A DNA stretch of 64,000 nt. It comes from MFD09286-c1 sp963701015. GTDB lineage: Bacteria > Bacteroidota > Bacteroidia > Bacteroidales > DTGW01. A model generated the notes under the pieces. That model saw nothing but the letters and a program-made list of their open reading frames with translations, did not search any database and was not told the DNA's origin. The translations under genes and the position numbers were made by a program. Of the stretch, positions 52,934 through 60,833 are shown piece by piece (positions within the stretch are counted from its first letter, which is position 1; the number at the start of each line of letters is the position of its first letter). Location of the stretch: contig OY969556.1 in assembly GCA_963701015.1 (NCBI GenBank), positions 1,798,001 to 1,862,000 on the forward strand. The letters are read 5' to 3'.

Positions 52934-53359
52934 ATGTATCAGAAAGATTACATACTCCGAATGATTGAGATGATTACTGACTTAATTGCTGGCATTTTAG
53001 GACTAATCAAAAAAGGCGATTATCAGAAAGCATCTCAATTCCTTGATAATGCTTATTATGATTATCTAAAACAAGATGCATCATTTTTCCAAGGTATACC
53101 AAAAGAAGATTTAACAATTAGACTTCTCAAAGTGCACAACTATACCAATGGTCATTTAGAAATTTTATCTGAGTTGTTTTATGCTCAGGCTGAATTATAT
53201 AATGCACAAGGTAATCAAATAGAAAGTCTTAATTTTTACGAGAAGTCATTAATATTGCTCGACTTTGTCAACAAAGAATCAAAGTCGTACTCAACTGAAA
53301 AACAATCCAAAATATCAGCGCTTCAAAACAGAATTACTCAACTGAAGAGCGTTTTATGA
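52934..53359 (+). CDS. DUF6483-like helical protein
   Basis: The protein has 141 residues. It begins MYQKDYILRMIEMITDLIAGILGLIKKGDYQKASQFLDNAY and continues as TPR-like helices (HLEILSELFYAQAELYNAQGNQIESLNFYEKSLILLDFV). This matches the family annotated as DUF6483 (DYIxRxIExxxxxIAxIL start). No enzymatic motif is visible. It is the only plus-strand gene next to the attC-like sites and is convergent with the cassette genes; its stop lies 7 bp from site 15. It probably marks the chromosomal flank of the second array rather than a cassette. Confidence 0.8.
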   Translation: MYQKDYILRMIEMITDLIAGILGLIKKGDYQKASQFLDNAYYDYLKQDASFFQGIPKEDLTIRLLKVHNYTNGHLEILSELFYAQAELYNAQGNQIESLNFYEKSLILLDFVNKESKSYSTEKQSKISALQNRITQLKSVL

Positions 53360-53366
53360 ATTTTGC

Positions 53367-53498
53367 CGCTAACATTCGCGGCTAAATATAGTGCGGGTTT
53401 TACCTGCAATATTTGTGTTGTAGTACAAATATTATAAAAACTTAACGGAATTTTAAAACTGCTATAACCAGCATTGGGTGCGTGAACCAGTGTTATGG
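53367..53498 (-). repeat. attC-like site 15 (second array)
   Basis: CGCTAAC at the left and GTTATGG at the right. The arms pair imperfectly (TTCGCGGCTAAATATAGTGCGGG with CAGCATTGGGTGCGTGAACC). The -7-like box is changed (AATATTTG). The segment to its right starts GTTATGGTAAG and ends CTTTGCC-like GCCTTAAC, only partly complementary. Confidence 0.75.
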
Positions 53499-53816
53499 TA
53501 AGTCTATTATTATTTCTTTTCCTGTTTTTAGAATTTCACTTGCAAAAGGATTATCATTATTAAAATCATCAAGATTTATTGGATGAGGTTCAATCCTATT
53601 ATCAATGTAGCTAGCTAAAGTAAATAATTGCACTTGTAAATCAAATCTATCGGAAATATCTTCATTCTCAAACAATAAAGCAATATCAATATCACTATAT
53701 TTAGTTTCCTTAGATTTAGCATATGAACCAAATAAATATGCCTTTTTAAAATTTATGTGATTGCTTAGTAAATACTTAATATAATTATCAATTATTGTAG
53801 TAATTCCTTTATCCAT
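53493..53816 (-). CDS. MNT-type nucleotidyltransferase antitoxin
   Basis: The protein has 107 residues. It carries the minimal nucleotidyltransferase motif GSYAKSKETKYSDIDIALLF (Gly-Ser then Asp-x-Asp metal site), with a third acidic site near INLDDFNNDNP. Such proteins act with HEPN partners as toxin-antitoxin pairs, in which the MNT adds AMP to the HEPN toxin and silences it. The HEPN gene lies directly upstream and overlaps it by 25 bp. The stop codon TAA is provided by the CCATAAC end of attC-like site 15, as in several cassettes of the first array. Confidence 0.87.
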   Translation of the reverse strand: MDKGITTIIDNYIKYLLSNHINFKKAYLFGSYAKSKETKYSDIDIALLFENEDISDRFDLQVQLFTLASYIDNRIEPHPINLDDFNNDNPFASEILKTGKEIIIDLP

Positions 53817-54199
53817 AGCTGATAATGTTTAATTTTTACAATCCAGAAATCCGCAAATTCTTTTGTACACTTAATGATAAAGCTTTGTTTATAATCATCA
53901 TATCTTGCATTAAGATTAAAAGTCGTTATTGTTGAAAAATCAATTCTTTGCTCATTTGTCAGGTCTAAATGCGATAATTCCGCTAATCGTGAAAGGTTAT
54001 GCACTAATGGAGAATGCTCTCTGTTAATTCTAATAAAATATGCTTTCAGTAATTTTTCAATTGTTAGATGTCCAAGAAACATAGCCCAACTATACCTTTT
54101 AGCCTCATACAAATCCATCATAGTATCAAAATTTTCGTCTGATGAACTTATCCAAGATTTTATTACTGCATCAATATTATCTATTTTATCTTGACTCAT
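53792..54199 (-). CDS. HEPN-domain protein, putative toxin
   Basis: The protein has 135 residues, all helical. The HEPN pattern is seen in YSWAMFLGHLTIEKLLKAYFIRINREHSPLVHNLSRLAE (R-x6-H, close to the RNase Rx4-6H motif) and ITTFNLNARYDDYKQSF, as in PF05168 members. Paired with an MNT nucleotidyltransferase it forms a HEPN/MNT toxin-antitoxin module; HEPN toxins usually cut RNA. It fills the segment between sites 15 and 16. Confidence 0.85.
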   Translation of the reverse strand: MSQDKIDNIDAVIKSWISSSDENFDTMMDLYEAKRYSWAMFLGHLTIEKLLKAYFIRINREHSPLVHNLSRLAELSHLDLTNEQRIDFSTITTFNLNARYDDYKQSFIIKCTKEFADFWIVKIKHYQLWIKELLQ

Positions 54200-54269
54200 A
54201 ATTACATAAACAAATCATAACCAAATATAATCAAAAAAATGTAACTGAGGAGCCGGTGTATTAAATTTG

Positions 54270-54399
54270 CCTTAACGGTCAAGGATAACCGCTAGTAAGG
54301 GTTTTACTTGCAATATTTGTGTGGTAGTACAAATATAACAAAAACTTGCAGAACTTTGAAAACCACAATAACCTGCATTAAGTGTAACAGGTGTTGGTA
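54270..54399 (-). repeat. attC-like site 16 (type C, second array)
   Basis: CCTTAAC at the left and GTTGGTA at the right, with type C arms (CAAGGATAACCGC with the partner altered to TAAGTGTAACAGG). The -7 box TATATTTG is kept, but the -33 box is mutated. Confidence 0.72.
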
Positions 54400-54422
54400 G
54401 CCAGTATTAATTATTCGAATAA

Positions 54423-56027
54423 TTATATTGTACTAATAATCATTTTCCTGGTTGCAACGAACTTTCTAGTTTTAATTGTATAAAAATAAACCCCTTTCGA
54501 AAGATTTTTTGAATAGAACCTTACTGTGTGGTTACCCTGTGCATATACTTTTCCAGCCAGTTCTGTAATTTCAGTACCAAGCTCATTGTATATTTTCAGT
54601 GAAACAAAAGTGTTTTCGGGAATCTCGAACGTGATATTTGTGTTACCATTAAAAGGGTCAGGATAATTTTGCTTTAAAGCATAACCGTCAGGTGCTTTTG
54701 CAATGTTTATAACACTTGGAGAAATGGTAGCTTCACAAATATTTAAAGCAACGTCACCTATTTGTGTTGGGGCATAATCATATTCTGAAATAGATATTTT
54801 ATCAAGTTTCGCACTATCCTGACAATAAGCAATTGTAAGCGTATGATTGCCAGCAGTGAGTTTATAACTATTTAACTCTAACCATTTCCACCCGCTTGTA
54901 TCGGCACCAATAAACTTTACAAACCCACCATCATCCATTTTTACCCAATATGAGTTGCTGCCAGTTTTTAAAGAACTTAACCTGGCATATATGTAAAAGG
55001 TTGTATCGGTACTTGTTGTAAATGGAAAATAAATGGCACTTGAACTATCAGTTGGTGCTACCGAAATACTGCTTAACCCCGGTTTAACCATAACATATTT
55101 TCCGTTTGAAGCTTTTGTATCAGCGTACGTGTTCCAATTTTTACCAACAGATGCACATTCGGCCTCTAGATAAGTATTAGGCTCATAACCCAATAATGAA
55201 AGCATTTTCAAACCATATCGACTTCCTAATTCTATATATCCGGCACGGTTAAAATGAAGATTTCCTACAGTATCAGTGCAATGACTCGATGAAATAACAT
55301 ATGAATTGGGAATAACCTGCGGGAGTTTGTCTATAATAGTGTTCATACTTGCACAAACACCACCTTCATCGGCATTAACAACTTCACCGGCAAGTAATGG
55401 AACCGAGTCAGCCTTAAGATTTAAATCGGTTATCAGATTGTCGTAAACTCCTTTAACTTTTCTACACCAAGCAGTATCACCAGTATCTGTCTCCCCCTGA
55501 TGTAACAGAATACCTTTGATAATACCATCTTTCTGAGCCAATTTAGCTAAGTCGGTTAAATATTTATAGGGATTTCCTCCATATGCATTTATAATAGATG
55601 TCATCCATGATGGAGCTGTTGATGCATAAGTTTGAAAACTATCTTTATCAAATAATTTAATTGAACAACCCGCTACTGCAACCATAACTATCCCAACCTT
55701 GATATTTGATGGGAGATTTGCGACTAACTTCCTACCAAAATAGTCGGCAGGAGTAAGTCCAGAATAACAACGACATAAAGGTGGAACAGCCGGATACCAT
55801 TTTCCTTTTGTTCTATTTAGATTTGAACAATCTGTGGCTTCCATGTTTAATAAACGGCTATCTACAGTTAAGTCAGGTGTTCCAATTGTAGAAGGATAAC
55901 CTTCCATGTTCGATTGTCCAAAACACAAGTAAATATAAAAATTTTTATCTTGTGCAAAGAATTGTTTGGGTAATAATAGAAGCCCTATCAATAATAATAG
56001 TTTGCTGATTGTAATTAGTTTTTTCAT
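54423..56027 (-). CDS. T9SS-secreted SASA-type (sialate O-acetylesterase-like) carbohydrate esterase
   Basis: The protein has 534 residues. A signal peptide (MKKLITISKLLLLIGLLLLPKQFFAQ) precedes the SGNH-type esterase domain of the SASA family: block I FYIYLCFGQSNMEGYP with Ser in GQSN, GVVMVAVAGCSI-like VGIVMVAVAGCSIKLF, GIIKGILLHQGETDTG (QGE block), and DTVGNLHFNRAGYIELGSRYG (His/Asp block). Residues about 290-440 are a CBM35/6-like beta-sandwich (TYLEAECASVGKNW). A T9SS-like sorting domain ends it (NYPDPFNGNTNITFEIP.. to SKGVYFYTIKTRKF). It should deacetylate surface-bound polysaccharide such as xylan or host-type sugars. It lies alone between sites 16 and 17. Confidence 0.85.
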   Translation of the reverse strand: MKKLITISKLLLLIGLLLLPKQFFAQDKNFYIYLCFGQSNMEGYPSTIGTPDLTVDSRLLNMEATDCSNLNRTKGKWYPAVPPLCRCYSGLTPADYFGRKLVANLPSNIKVGIVMVAVAGCSIKLFDKDSFQTYASTAPSWMTSIINAYGGNPYKYLTDLAKLAQKDGIIKGILLHQGETDTGDTAWCRKVKGVYDNLITDLNLKADSVPLLAGEVVNADEGGVCASMNTIIDKLPQVIPNSYVISSSHCTDTVGNLHFNRAGYIELGSRYGLKMLSLLGYEPNTYLEAECASVGKNWNTYADTKASNGKYVMVKPGLSSISVAPTDSSSAIYFPFTTSTDTTFYIYARLSSLKTGSNSYWVKMDDGGFVKFIGADTSGWKWLELNSYKLTAGNHTLTIAYCQDSAKLDKISISEYDYAPTQIGDVALNICEATISPSVINIAKAPDGYALKQNYPDPFNGNTNITFEIPENTFVSLKIYNELGTEITELAGKVYAQGNHTVRFYSKNLSKGVYFYTIKTRKFVATRKMIISTI

Positions 56028-56171
56028 ATTAAATTGTCAAAAATGAATACTTAATTAAGATTTAATTTTACGAATTGGCTAAAATTACTTCATTAAAATA
56101 TATTAAGGGTTTCAATTATTCGACATAAATTATCAAAAATCGTTCAATTCGACTCTACTTATAAATACAGA

Positions 56172-56297
56172 GATAATTTGGCTACAACCCAGTTCGTGAT
56201 TTACTAACGATATTTGTCAAGTTGCACAAATGTAAAGGAAACAAACTGTGCTTTACAAACCACTATAACAAGCATTGGGTGTAAAACCTTTATTAGT
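56172..56297 (-). repeat. attC-like site 17 (decayed)
   Basis: Only the middle and right arm are well kept (ATATTTGTCAAGTTGCACAAATGTAA, CATTGGGTGTAAAACC). The left AAC box is lost and the right GTT reads ATT. A -33/-7 pair with TTTG, 21 nt and TACATTTG survives on the minus strand. Confidence 0.6.
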
Positions 56298-56323
56298 GGC
56301 AGATTTTATTTAGCAAATATTTA

Positions 56324-56761
56324 TTAATCCCAAACATATTTCCAACTGTTATCCTTTTGTTTCTTCCAAACAGTATGAAAAATTCCTTTATATTCTGAAA
56401 TAACACCATCTTTGTTTTTTATTCTCCAGATAAATTTACCATATGTATATCCAAGATTACCGCAATCAGAAACCTCTATATAATCAGGAGTCCAATTAAC
56501 AGTCTCATTTTTATTATTTTTTCCCTCATAATAGGCTTTAATATTTTTTTTTCCTTTAATTAGAGTATCTTTTTCCCTATGGATTACTGCATTTTCGTCT
56601 GCAAAATAATAAAAAGCTTCTGCAACACCTTTTTCTGATGTCATCTTTTCAAATGCTTTTTCAGTTTGAAAGATTTCATTTTTGGCTTTATCCTTATCGA
56701 CATATTGATGACATGAAGTAACTAAAGCTATTATAAGTAAAAATATTAAAGTTCTTTTCAT
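56324..56761 (-). CDS. DUF4440 (NTF2/SnoaL-like) lipoprotein
   Basis: The protein has 145 residues. MKRTLIFLLIIALVTSC carries a lipobox. The mature part has the DUF4440/SnoaL-like pattern: KNEIFQTEKAFEKMTSEKGVAEAFYYFADENAVIHREKDTLIKGKKNIKAYYEG, then WTPDYIEVSDCGNLGYTYGKFIW and the closing KGIFHTVWKKQKDNSWKYVWD. The fold is a cone-like alpha+beta barrel that binds small molecules or acts as an enzyme; the substrate is unknown. It lies between sites 17 and 18, whose segment ends are still partly complementary (TTAGTGGCAG and GTCGCTAA). Confidence 0.85.
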   Translation of the reverse strand: MKRTLIFLLIIALVTSCHQYVDKDKAKNEIFQTEKAFEKMTSEKGVAEAFYYFADENAVIHREKDTLIKGKKNIKAYYEGKNNKNETVNWTPDYIEVSDCGNLGYTYGKFIWRIKNKDGVISEYKGIFHTVWKKQKDNSWKYVWD

Positions 56762-56829
56762 ATTGTAATCCTAATCTGTTTGCTATGAATTAATACATTA
56801 TTTCATTTTGAAATTCAAATTAATTTTGT

Positions 56830-56962
56830 CGCTAACGTTTCCTGGCTACACCACAGTTAGGGATTTACTTGCAATATTTGTGTGGTTGCACAAATACAAC
56901 AAAAACTTGCAGAACTTTGAAAACTGCTATTACCCGCAATGACTGTGAAACCAATGTTATAG
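56830..56962 (-). repeat. attC-like site 18 (second array)
   Basis: CGCTAAC at the left and GTTATAG at the right, with near type A arms (CTGGCTACACCACAGTTAGGG and GCAATGACTGTGAAACCA). The -7 box is mutated (TGTATTTG). Confidence 0.75.
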
Positions 56963-57373
56963 TGGGTGCATTTTCCAGTTTTCAATTCTGAGACCAGGAA
57001 TTCGTCCAAAATGATTCTCATTATTTGTCACCAATATCATTTCATTTTCTATTGCAATGCCTGCAATCAATAAATCAATATCATCAATCAATTCTCCGTT
57101 AAACCTTAATTTAGAATAAATCTCAGATGAAATTTTACATGATTCCTCAGTCAGGGCAATCACAATATTTTCTGAAACAAAATCATCAAATACTTCCAAT
57201 TGTTTTAGCGAATTTTTGTATAACAATCCGCTCATTATTTCATAATAAGTTATTAGGCTAATCTCAATAATATCAAACTTAGCAAGATATTTTTTAAAAT
57301 TATCTACCACTACTGTATCTCCCCTAAAATAATAAGAAAGAATGTCAGTATCAATTAATGCCCTATTCATCAA
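56957..57373 (-). CDS. PIN-domain ribonuclease toxin (VapC-like)
   Basis: The protein has 138 residues. The PIN acidic residues are in place: LIDTDILSYYF (Asp-x-Asp), YYEIMSGLL (Glu), LIDDIDLLIAGIAIENEMILVTNNENHFGRI (Asp and Asn). VapC-type toxins cut tRNA or rRNA. The start overlaps the end of the antitoxin gene by 11 bp, showing coupling. The stop lies within the GTTATAG end of site 18, so again the repeat helps close the frame. Confidence 0.88.
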   Translation of the reverse strand: MMNRALIDTDILSYYFRGDTVVVDNFKKYLAKFDIIEISLITYYEIMSGLLYKNSLKQLEVFDDFVSENIVIALTEESCKISSEIYSKLRFNGELIDDIDLLIAGIAIENEMILVTNNENHFGRIPGLRIENWKMHPL

Positions 57374-57599
57374 TCCTACGAGAATTTCTGGAACGATTAG
57401 AAATTAAATTATCTGTAAGCTCATCAAATGCTGACTTATCAATATTTATCCAACTACCAGCAAACGAAAGTGTTTTAGTGGACTTCTCGGTAGTTTGCTC
57501 TAATTTGCTCAAATAATCATTTAAATCACTTAATTTGCTCGATGGAATCCTGCGGATCTTACGAAATATCTGTTGTCGTATTTGAGTATCTGCTATCAT
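57363..57599 (-). CDS. Antitoxin partner of the PIN toxin
   Basis: The protein has 78 residues. Position, size and the 11-bp overlap with the toxin gene mark it as the antitoxin. The N-terminal half is helical (IRQQIFRKIRRIPSSKLSDLNDYLSKLE), and the C-terminal half with TLSFAGSWINIDKSAFDELTDNLISNRSRNSRRIDE is typical of the toxin-neutralising tail in Bacteroidota VapB-like proteins. No classical AbrB or RHH motif can be confirmed. Confidence 0.78.
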   Translation of the reverse strand: MIADTQIRQQIFRKIRRIPSSKLSDLNDYLSKLEQTTEKSTKTLSFAGSWINIDKSAFDELTDNLISNRSRNSRRIDE

Positions 57600-57669
57600 A
57601 ATATTTTTTTCAAAAATACAAAAATAAATTAAGTTTCAATCATGCCTGGGATTTCAGTTTTTGCACGTG

Positions 57670-57905
57670 TTATAACTAGTATATAGGTGCCAAGACATGA
57701 CGTTTATTATTCCAAATAATATAGAAAATTGTCATTTTAAGACGCATTATTTATTTTATTCAATGAATCCTTTTCTGGCATAAAATAAAATTCATTTCAC
57801 ATTACAATTAAAATTGCCCTGACCACAAATTTGCTGTTTTTCACGTTAAAAGTAAAAAGTTATTTTGTAATCTAACCATAGAATGAATACAAATAACGGA
57901 TAAAA
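57670..57905. repeat. Dispersed repeat, copy 2
   Basis: Same sequence family as 52409-52610, with an extra 44 bp near 57710-57755. The two copies bracket the stretch from 52.4 to 57.9 kb that contains sites 15-18. The rest of the 450-bp gap to 58049 holds nothing else recognisable. Confidence 0.7.
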
Positions 57906-58049
57906 GATTTATTATTAAATTTTTTGCCACAGATCAATACACAAGCTTTGAAAATGGTAAATGGTTCGCACTTTCCGTTGGCATAAACGCAAACTTTATA
58001 TTATAATGTTTATTAAATTTAGGTAATTAACACCAGGCTTTTTTAATTA

Positions 58050-59546
58050 TTAACTCTTGGTTTCTTTTAAAATTACATCATGAGCGCCGCCTTCAACAAT
58101 ACTTACCGATGACACTAAAGTAATTCTTGCATTTGATTTTAAATCGGCAATAGATGTTGTGCCGCAGCTACACATTGTTGATTTAATTTTCCCTAAAGTG
58201 ATTTCCAAATTATCCCTTAACTTGCCAGCATATGGAACATAACTATCAACTCCTTCTTCAAATTTAAGACTATTACTGCCTCCCATATCGTATCTTTCCC
58301 AATTGCGGGCACGATTGGAACCTTCTCCCCAATATTCTTTCACATAACTACCTCCAACCATTAATTTTTTGCCTGGGCTTTCATCAAATCGTGCGAAATA
58401 TCTGCCCATCATTATAAAATCGGCACCCATGGCTAAAGCAAGAACCATGTGATAGTCCTGAACAATTCCTCCATCGGAACAAATTGGAATATATATACCT
58501 GTTTTGTTATAATATTCATCACGGGCATGAGCTACTTCAATTATAGCAGTAGCCTGACCTCTTCCAATACCTTTTTGCTCCCTTGTAATACAAATTGAGC
58601 CACCTCCAATACCAACTTTCACAAAGTCGGCCCCAGCTTCGGCTAAATATAAAAATCCTTCTTTGTCAACAACATTACCTGCACCTATTTTTATTTTATC
58701 GTCATAATTGTTTCTGACAAATTCAATAGTTTCTTTTTGCCATTCCGAGAAACCATCAGATGAATCAATACATAATATATCAACACCGGCTTCAACCAGA
58801 GCAGGTACACGCTGAATATAATCTCTTGTATTGATACCAGCACCAACTATTAACCGCTTGTGGGAATCTAATAATTCATTTGGATTTTCCTTATGATTAT
58901 CATAGTCTTTCCTGAACACAAAGTATTTTAATCGTTGCCCTTCATCAATAATTGGAAGAGAGTTTAACTTATTGTCCCATATAATATCGTTAGCTTCATT
59001 CAAGGTAACTCCAAATTTACCTGTTATAAGACTTGAAAAAGGAGTCATGAAGTCCTTTACCTTTTTGTCTAAACTATCTTTGTTGGGGCGATAATCTCTT
59101 CCGGTGACAATTCCTAATAATTTCCCAGATGAATTACCATCATCTGTAACGCCAATTGTAGAAAAACCGGTTTTTTGTTTAAGTTCAATAACATCCTTTA
59201 ACGTGTGCTCACTTGTTAAATTTGCATTACTTACTACAAAACCAGCTTTGAATTTTTTTACTTTGCTTACCATCTCAGCCTGACTCTCTATTGACTGAGA
59301 ACCAAAGATGAATGAAACGCCCCCATTTCTGGCCAATTCTATAGCCATATTGTTATCAGAAACTGATTGCATAATTGCTGAGGCAAATGGAACATTAAGT
59401 TCTATTTCGGCAATACTTCCTTTACGATATTTAACAAGTGGTGTTCTTAAACTTACCTTATCGGGAAAACAATCCTTTGTAGTTAAACCCGGTATTAACA
59501 GATATTCGCTAAATGTCCTTGAAACATCATTTATAATGTATGCCAT
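58050..59546 (-). CDS. guaB: IMP dehydrogenase
   Basis: The protein has 498 residues. The TIM barrel (1-95 and 225-498) is interrupted by two CBS-like modules (about 100-220: IGVTDDGNSSGKLLGIVTGRD, PFSSLITGKFGVTLNEAND). The active-site loop is VGIGGGSICITREQKGIGRGQ with catalytic Cys319, and the flap has ICSDGGIVQDYHMVLALAMGADFIMMGRYFARF and RARNWERYDMGGSNSLKFEEGVDSYVPYAG. It oxidises IMP to XMP in GMP synthesis. The GGGSICITRE..GIGRGQ loop is the variant known from Tritrichomonas-type and some anaerobe IMPDHs, not the common GPGSICTTR. It lies between attC-like sites 18 and 19, a rare place for such a gene. Confidence 0.93.
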   Translation of the reverse strand: MAYIINDVSRTFSEYLLIPGLTTKDCFPDKVSLRTPLVKYRKGSIAEIELNVPFASAIMQSVSDNNMAIELARNGGVSFIFGSQSIESQAEMVSKVKKFKAGFVVSNANLTSEHTLKDVIELKQKTGFSTIGVTDDGNSSGKLLGIVTGRDYRPNKDSLDKKVKDFMTPFSSLITGKFGVTLNEANDIIWDNKLNSLPIIDEGQRLKYFVFRKDYDNHKENPNELLDSHKRLIVGAGINTRDYIQRVPALVEAGVDILCIDSSDGFSEWQKETIEFVRNNYDDKIKIGAGNVVDKEGFLYLAEAGADFVKVGIGGGSICITREQKGIGRGQATAIIEVAHARDEYYNKTGIYIPICSDGGIVQDYHMVLALAMGADFIMMGRYFARFDESPGKKLMVGGSYVKEYWGEGSNRARNWERYDMGGSNSLKFEEGVDSYVPYAGKLRDNLEITLGKIKSTMCSCGTTSIADLKSNARITLVSSVSIVEGGAHDVILKETKS

Positions 59547-59638
59547 TGTATTTTCAATAAAAATTTACCAAATTTATAAATAATTCCTAAGTATTTTTTG
59601 GTCTGGTCAAATACCTTGTGTAGCGGTTTTAGCTTTGC

Positions 59639-59769
59639 ACTTAACATTCGCGGATAACCGCCAGTACATATTTTACATGTAATATCTAAATGGTTGCACA
59701 AATATAATGAAAATGAATTGTATTTGGAAAGCCTATGAGAACAGCATTGGGTGTTAAACGATGTTATGT
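59639..59769 (-). repeat. attC-like site 19 (second array)
   Basis: ACTTAAC at the left and GTTATGT at the right, with shortened and partly mutated type C-like arms (CGCGGATAACCGCCAGTACAT and AGCATTGGGTGTTAAACGATG). The -7 box TATATTTG is kept, without a clear -33. Confidence 0.7.
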
Positions 59770-59874
59770 GCTGAAAAAATTTACAATAATTTATACCATA
59801 ACTTTTAATCTTAATTTTAAATCCATTGTGAAATAATTTTTTGCTTTTATTACACTTGTAAAATATTAAATTTA

Positions 59875-60540
59875 TTAAAGACTGTTATAATATCTAACTA
59901 TTTTAATTATTTCTTCCTTTCTATTCTTTTTTATTTTTTCCTTTTTGATAAAATCTTCTATATTCTGTTTTTGATCTTTAAACGCTTCAATTATTGATCG
60001 AATATTATTAATTTTGAAGACTTTAGATTTATTAATTAAAATATAGTATATATCTGTTTTCCGAACAAAACTTGCAGGAATAAATTTTCCTTCAATAGGT
60101 TTTGGTCCCTCAGCTGGTTTAAAGTCGATAATGTTTTTCTTAATTAGTAAACATTTACCTGTTTCTACTAATTCAAAATAGCTTCCTTTATCAATAAAAT
60201 CAATAAATATATATTCTAAATTACCTATAACTATTTTATCAAGAATTTGAGGATTACCAATACTATAACTTAACCCTTTTATTTGAAATTCCATTTTATC
60301 TTCATAAACATTATATCGAAGTGGCAAATTAAATAGAGTAGAATCTTTTAAATATATTAATCCACTAATAAAATCATTACTTAAATATGGACTACCTTCA
60401 ATATCTTTATATTCATAAGTCCTTGAATTAGGGTTTATAAGCAAATCATATTTGCTTGAAAAATTAGCTATTATTTGTCCAAAAATTATTTCTGGAGAAA
60501 TAATGAACAGAATTATTATAAATATTTTATATAATCTCAT
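59875..60540 (-). CDS. Secreted protein of unknown function
   Basis: The protein has 221 residues. MRLYKIFIIILFIISPEIIFGQ is a signal peptide. The middle is beta-rich (YLSNDFISGLIYLKDSTLFNLPLRYNVYEDKMEFQ, VIGNLEYIFIDFIDKGSYFELVETGKCLLIKK). The C-terminus is a Lys-rich helix (SIIEAFKDQKQNIEDFIKKEKIKKNRKEEIIKIV). The pattern is that of periplasmic proteins that recur in Bacteroidota but have no named role. It occupies the segment between sites 19 and 20. Confidence 0.75.
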   Translation of the reverse strand: MRLYKIFIIILFIISPEIIFGQIIANFSSKYDLLINPNSRTYEYKDIEGSPYLSNDFISGLIYLKDSTLFNLPLRYNVYEDKMEFQIKGLSYSIGNPQILDKIVIGNLEYIFIDFIDKGSYFELVETGKCLLIKKNIIDFKPAEGPKPIEGKFIPASFVRKTDIYYILINKSKVFKINNIRSIIEAFKDQKQNIEDFIKKEKIKKNRKEEIIKIVRYYNSL

Positions 60541-60635
60541 AATGTAATTATTAATTTCATTCAGCCTTTTATATATTAAAATTAAATTAAATGCTTAATA
60601 TTCCGTAAAACAATCGTATGAAATTTATATTTTTC

Positions 60636-60770
60636 TTACAACCAAGGGTTGCGGCTAAATACAGTGTGGGATTTACTTGCATAATATGTCAAAATATAAC
60701 CAAAAATATTTAAAAAGCATCGCATTTGAAACCCCTAGGAACCCCACATTGGTTGTGAATTGGTATCAGG
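60636..60770 (-). repeat. attC-like site 20 (decayed)
   Basis: The left AAC box survives in TTACAAC; the right end has lost GTT (GTATCAGGGTGCG). The arms GTTGCGGCTAAATACAGTGTGGG and CCCACATTGGTTGTGAATTGG still partly pair. The segment to its right ends TGCACCCTAAC, complementary to TCAGGGTGC here, so the cassette ends can still be traced. Confidence 0.7.
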
Positions 60771-60833
60771 GTGCGTTTACCTTATGTTCACCATGTTAAT
60801 ATTATATCTTGTACACACAGAGAATTTTACCTT

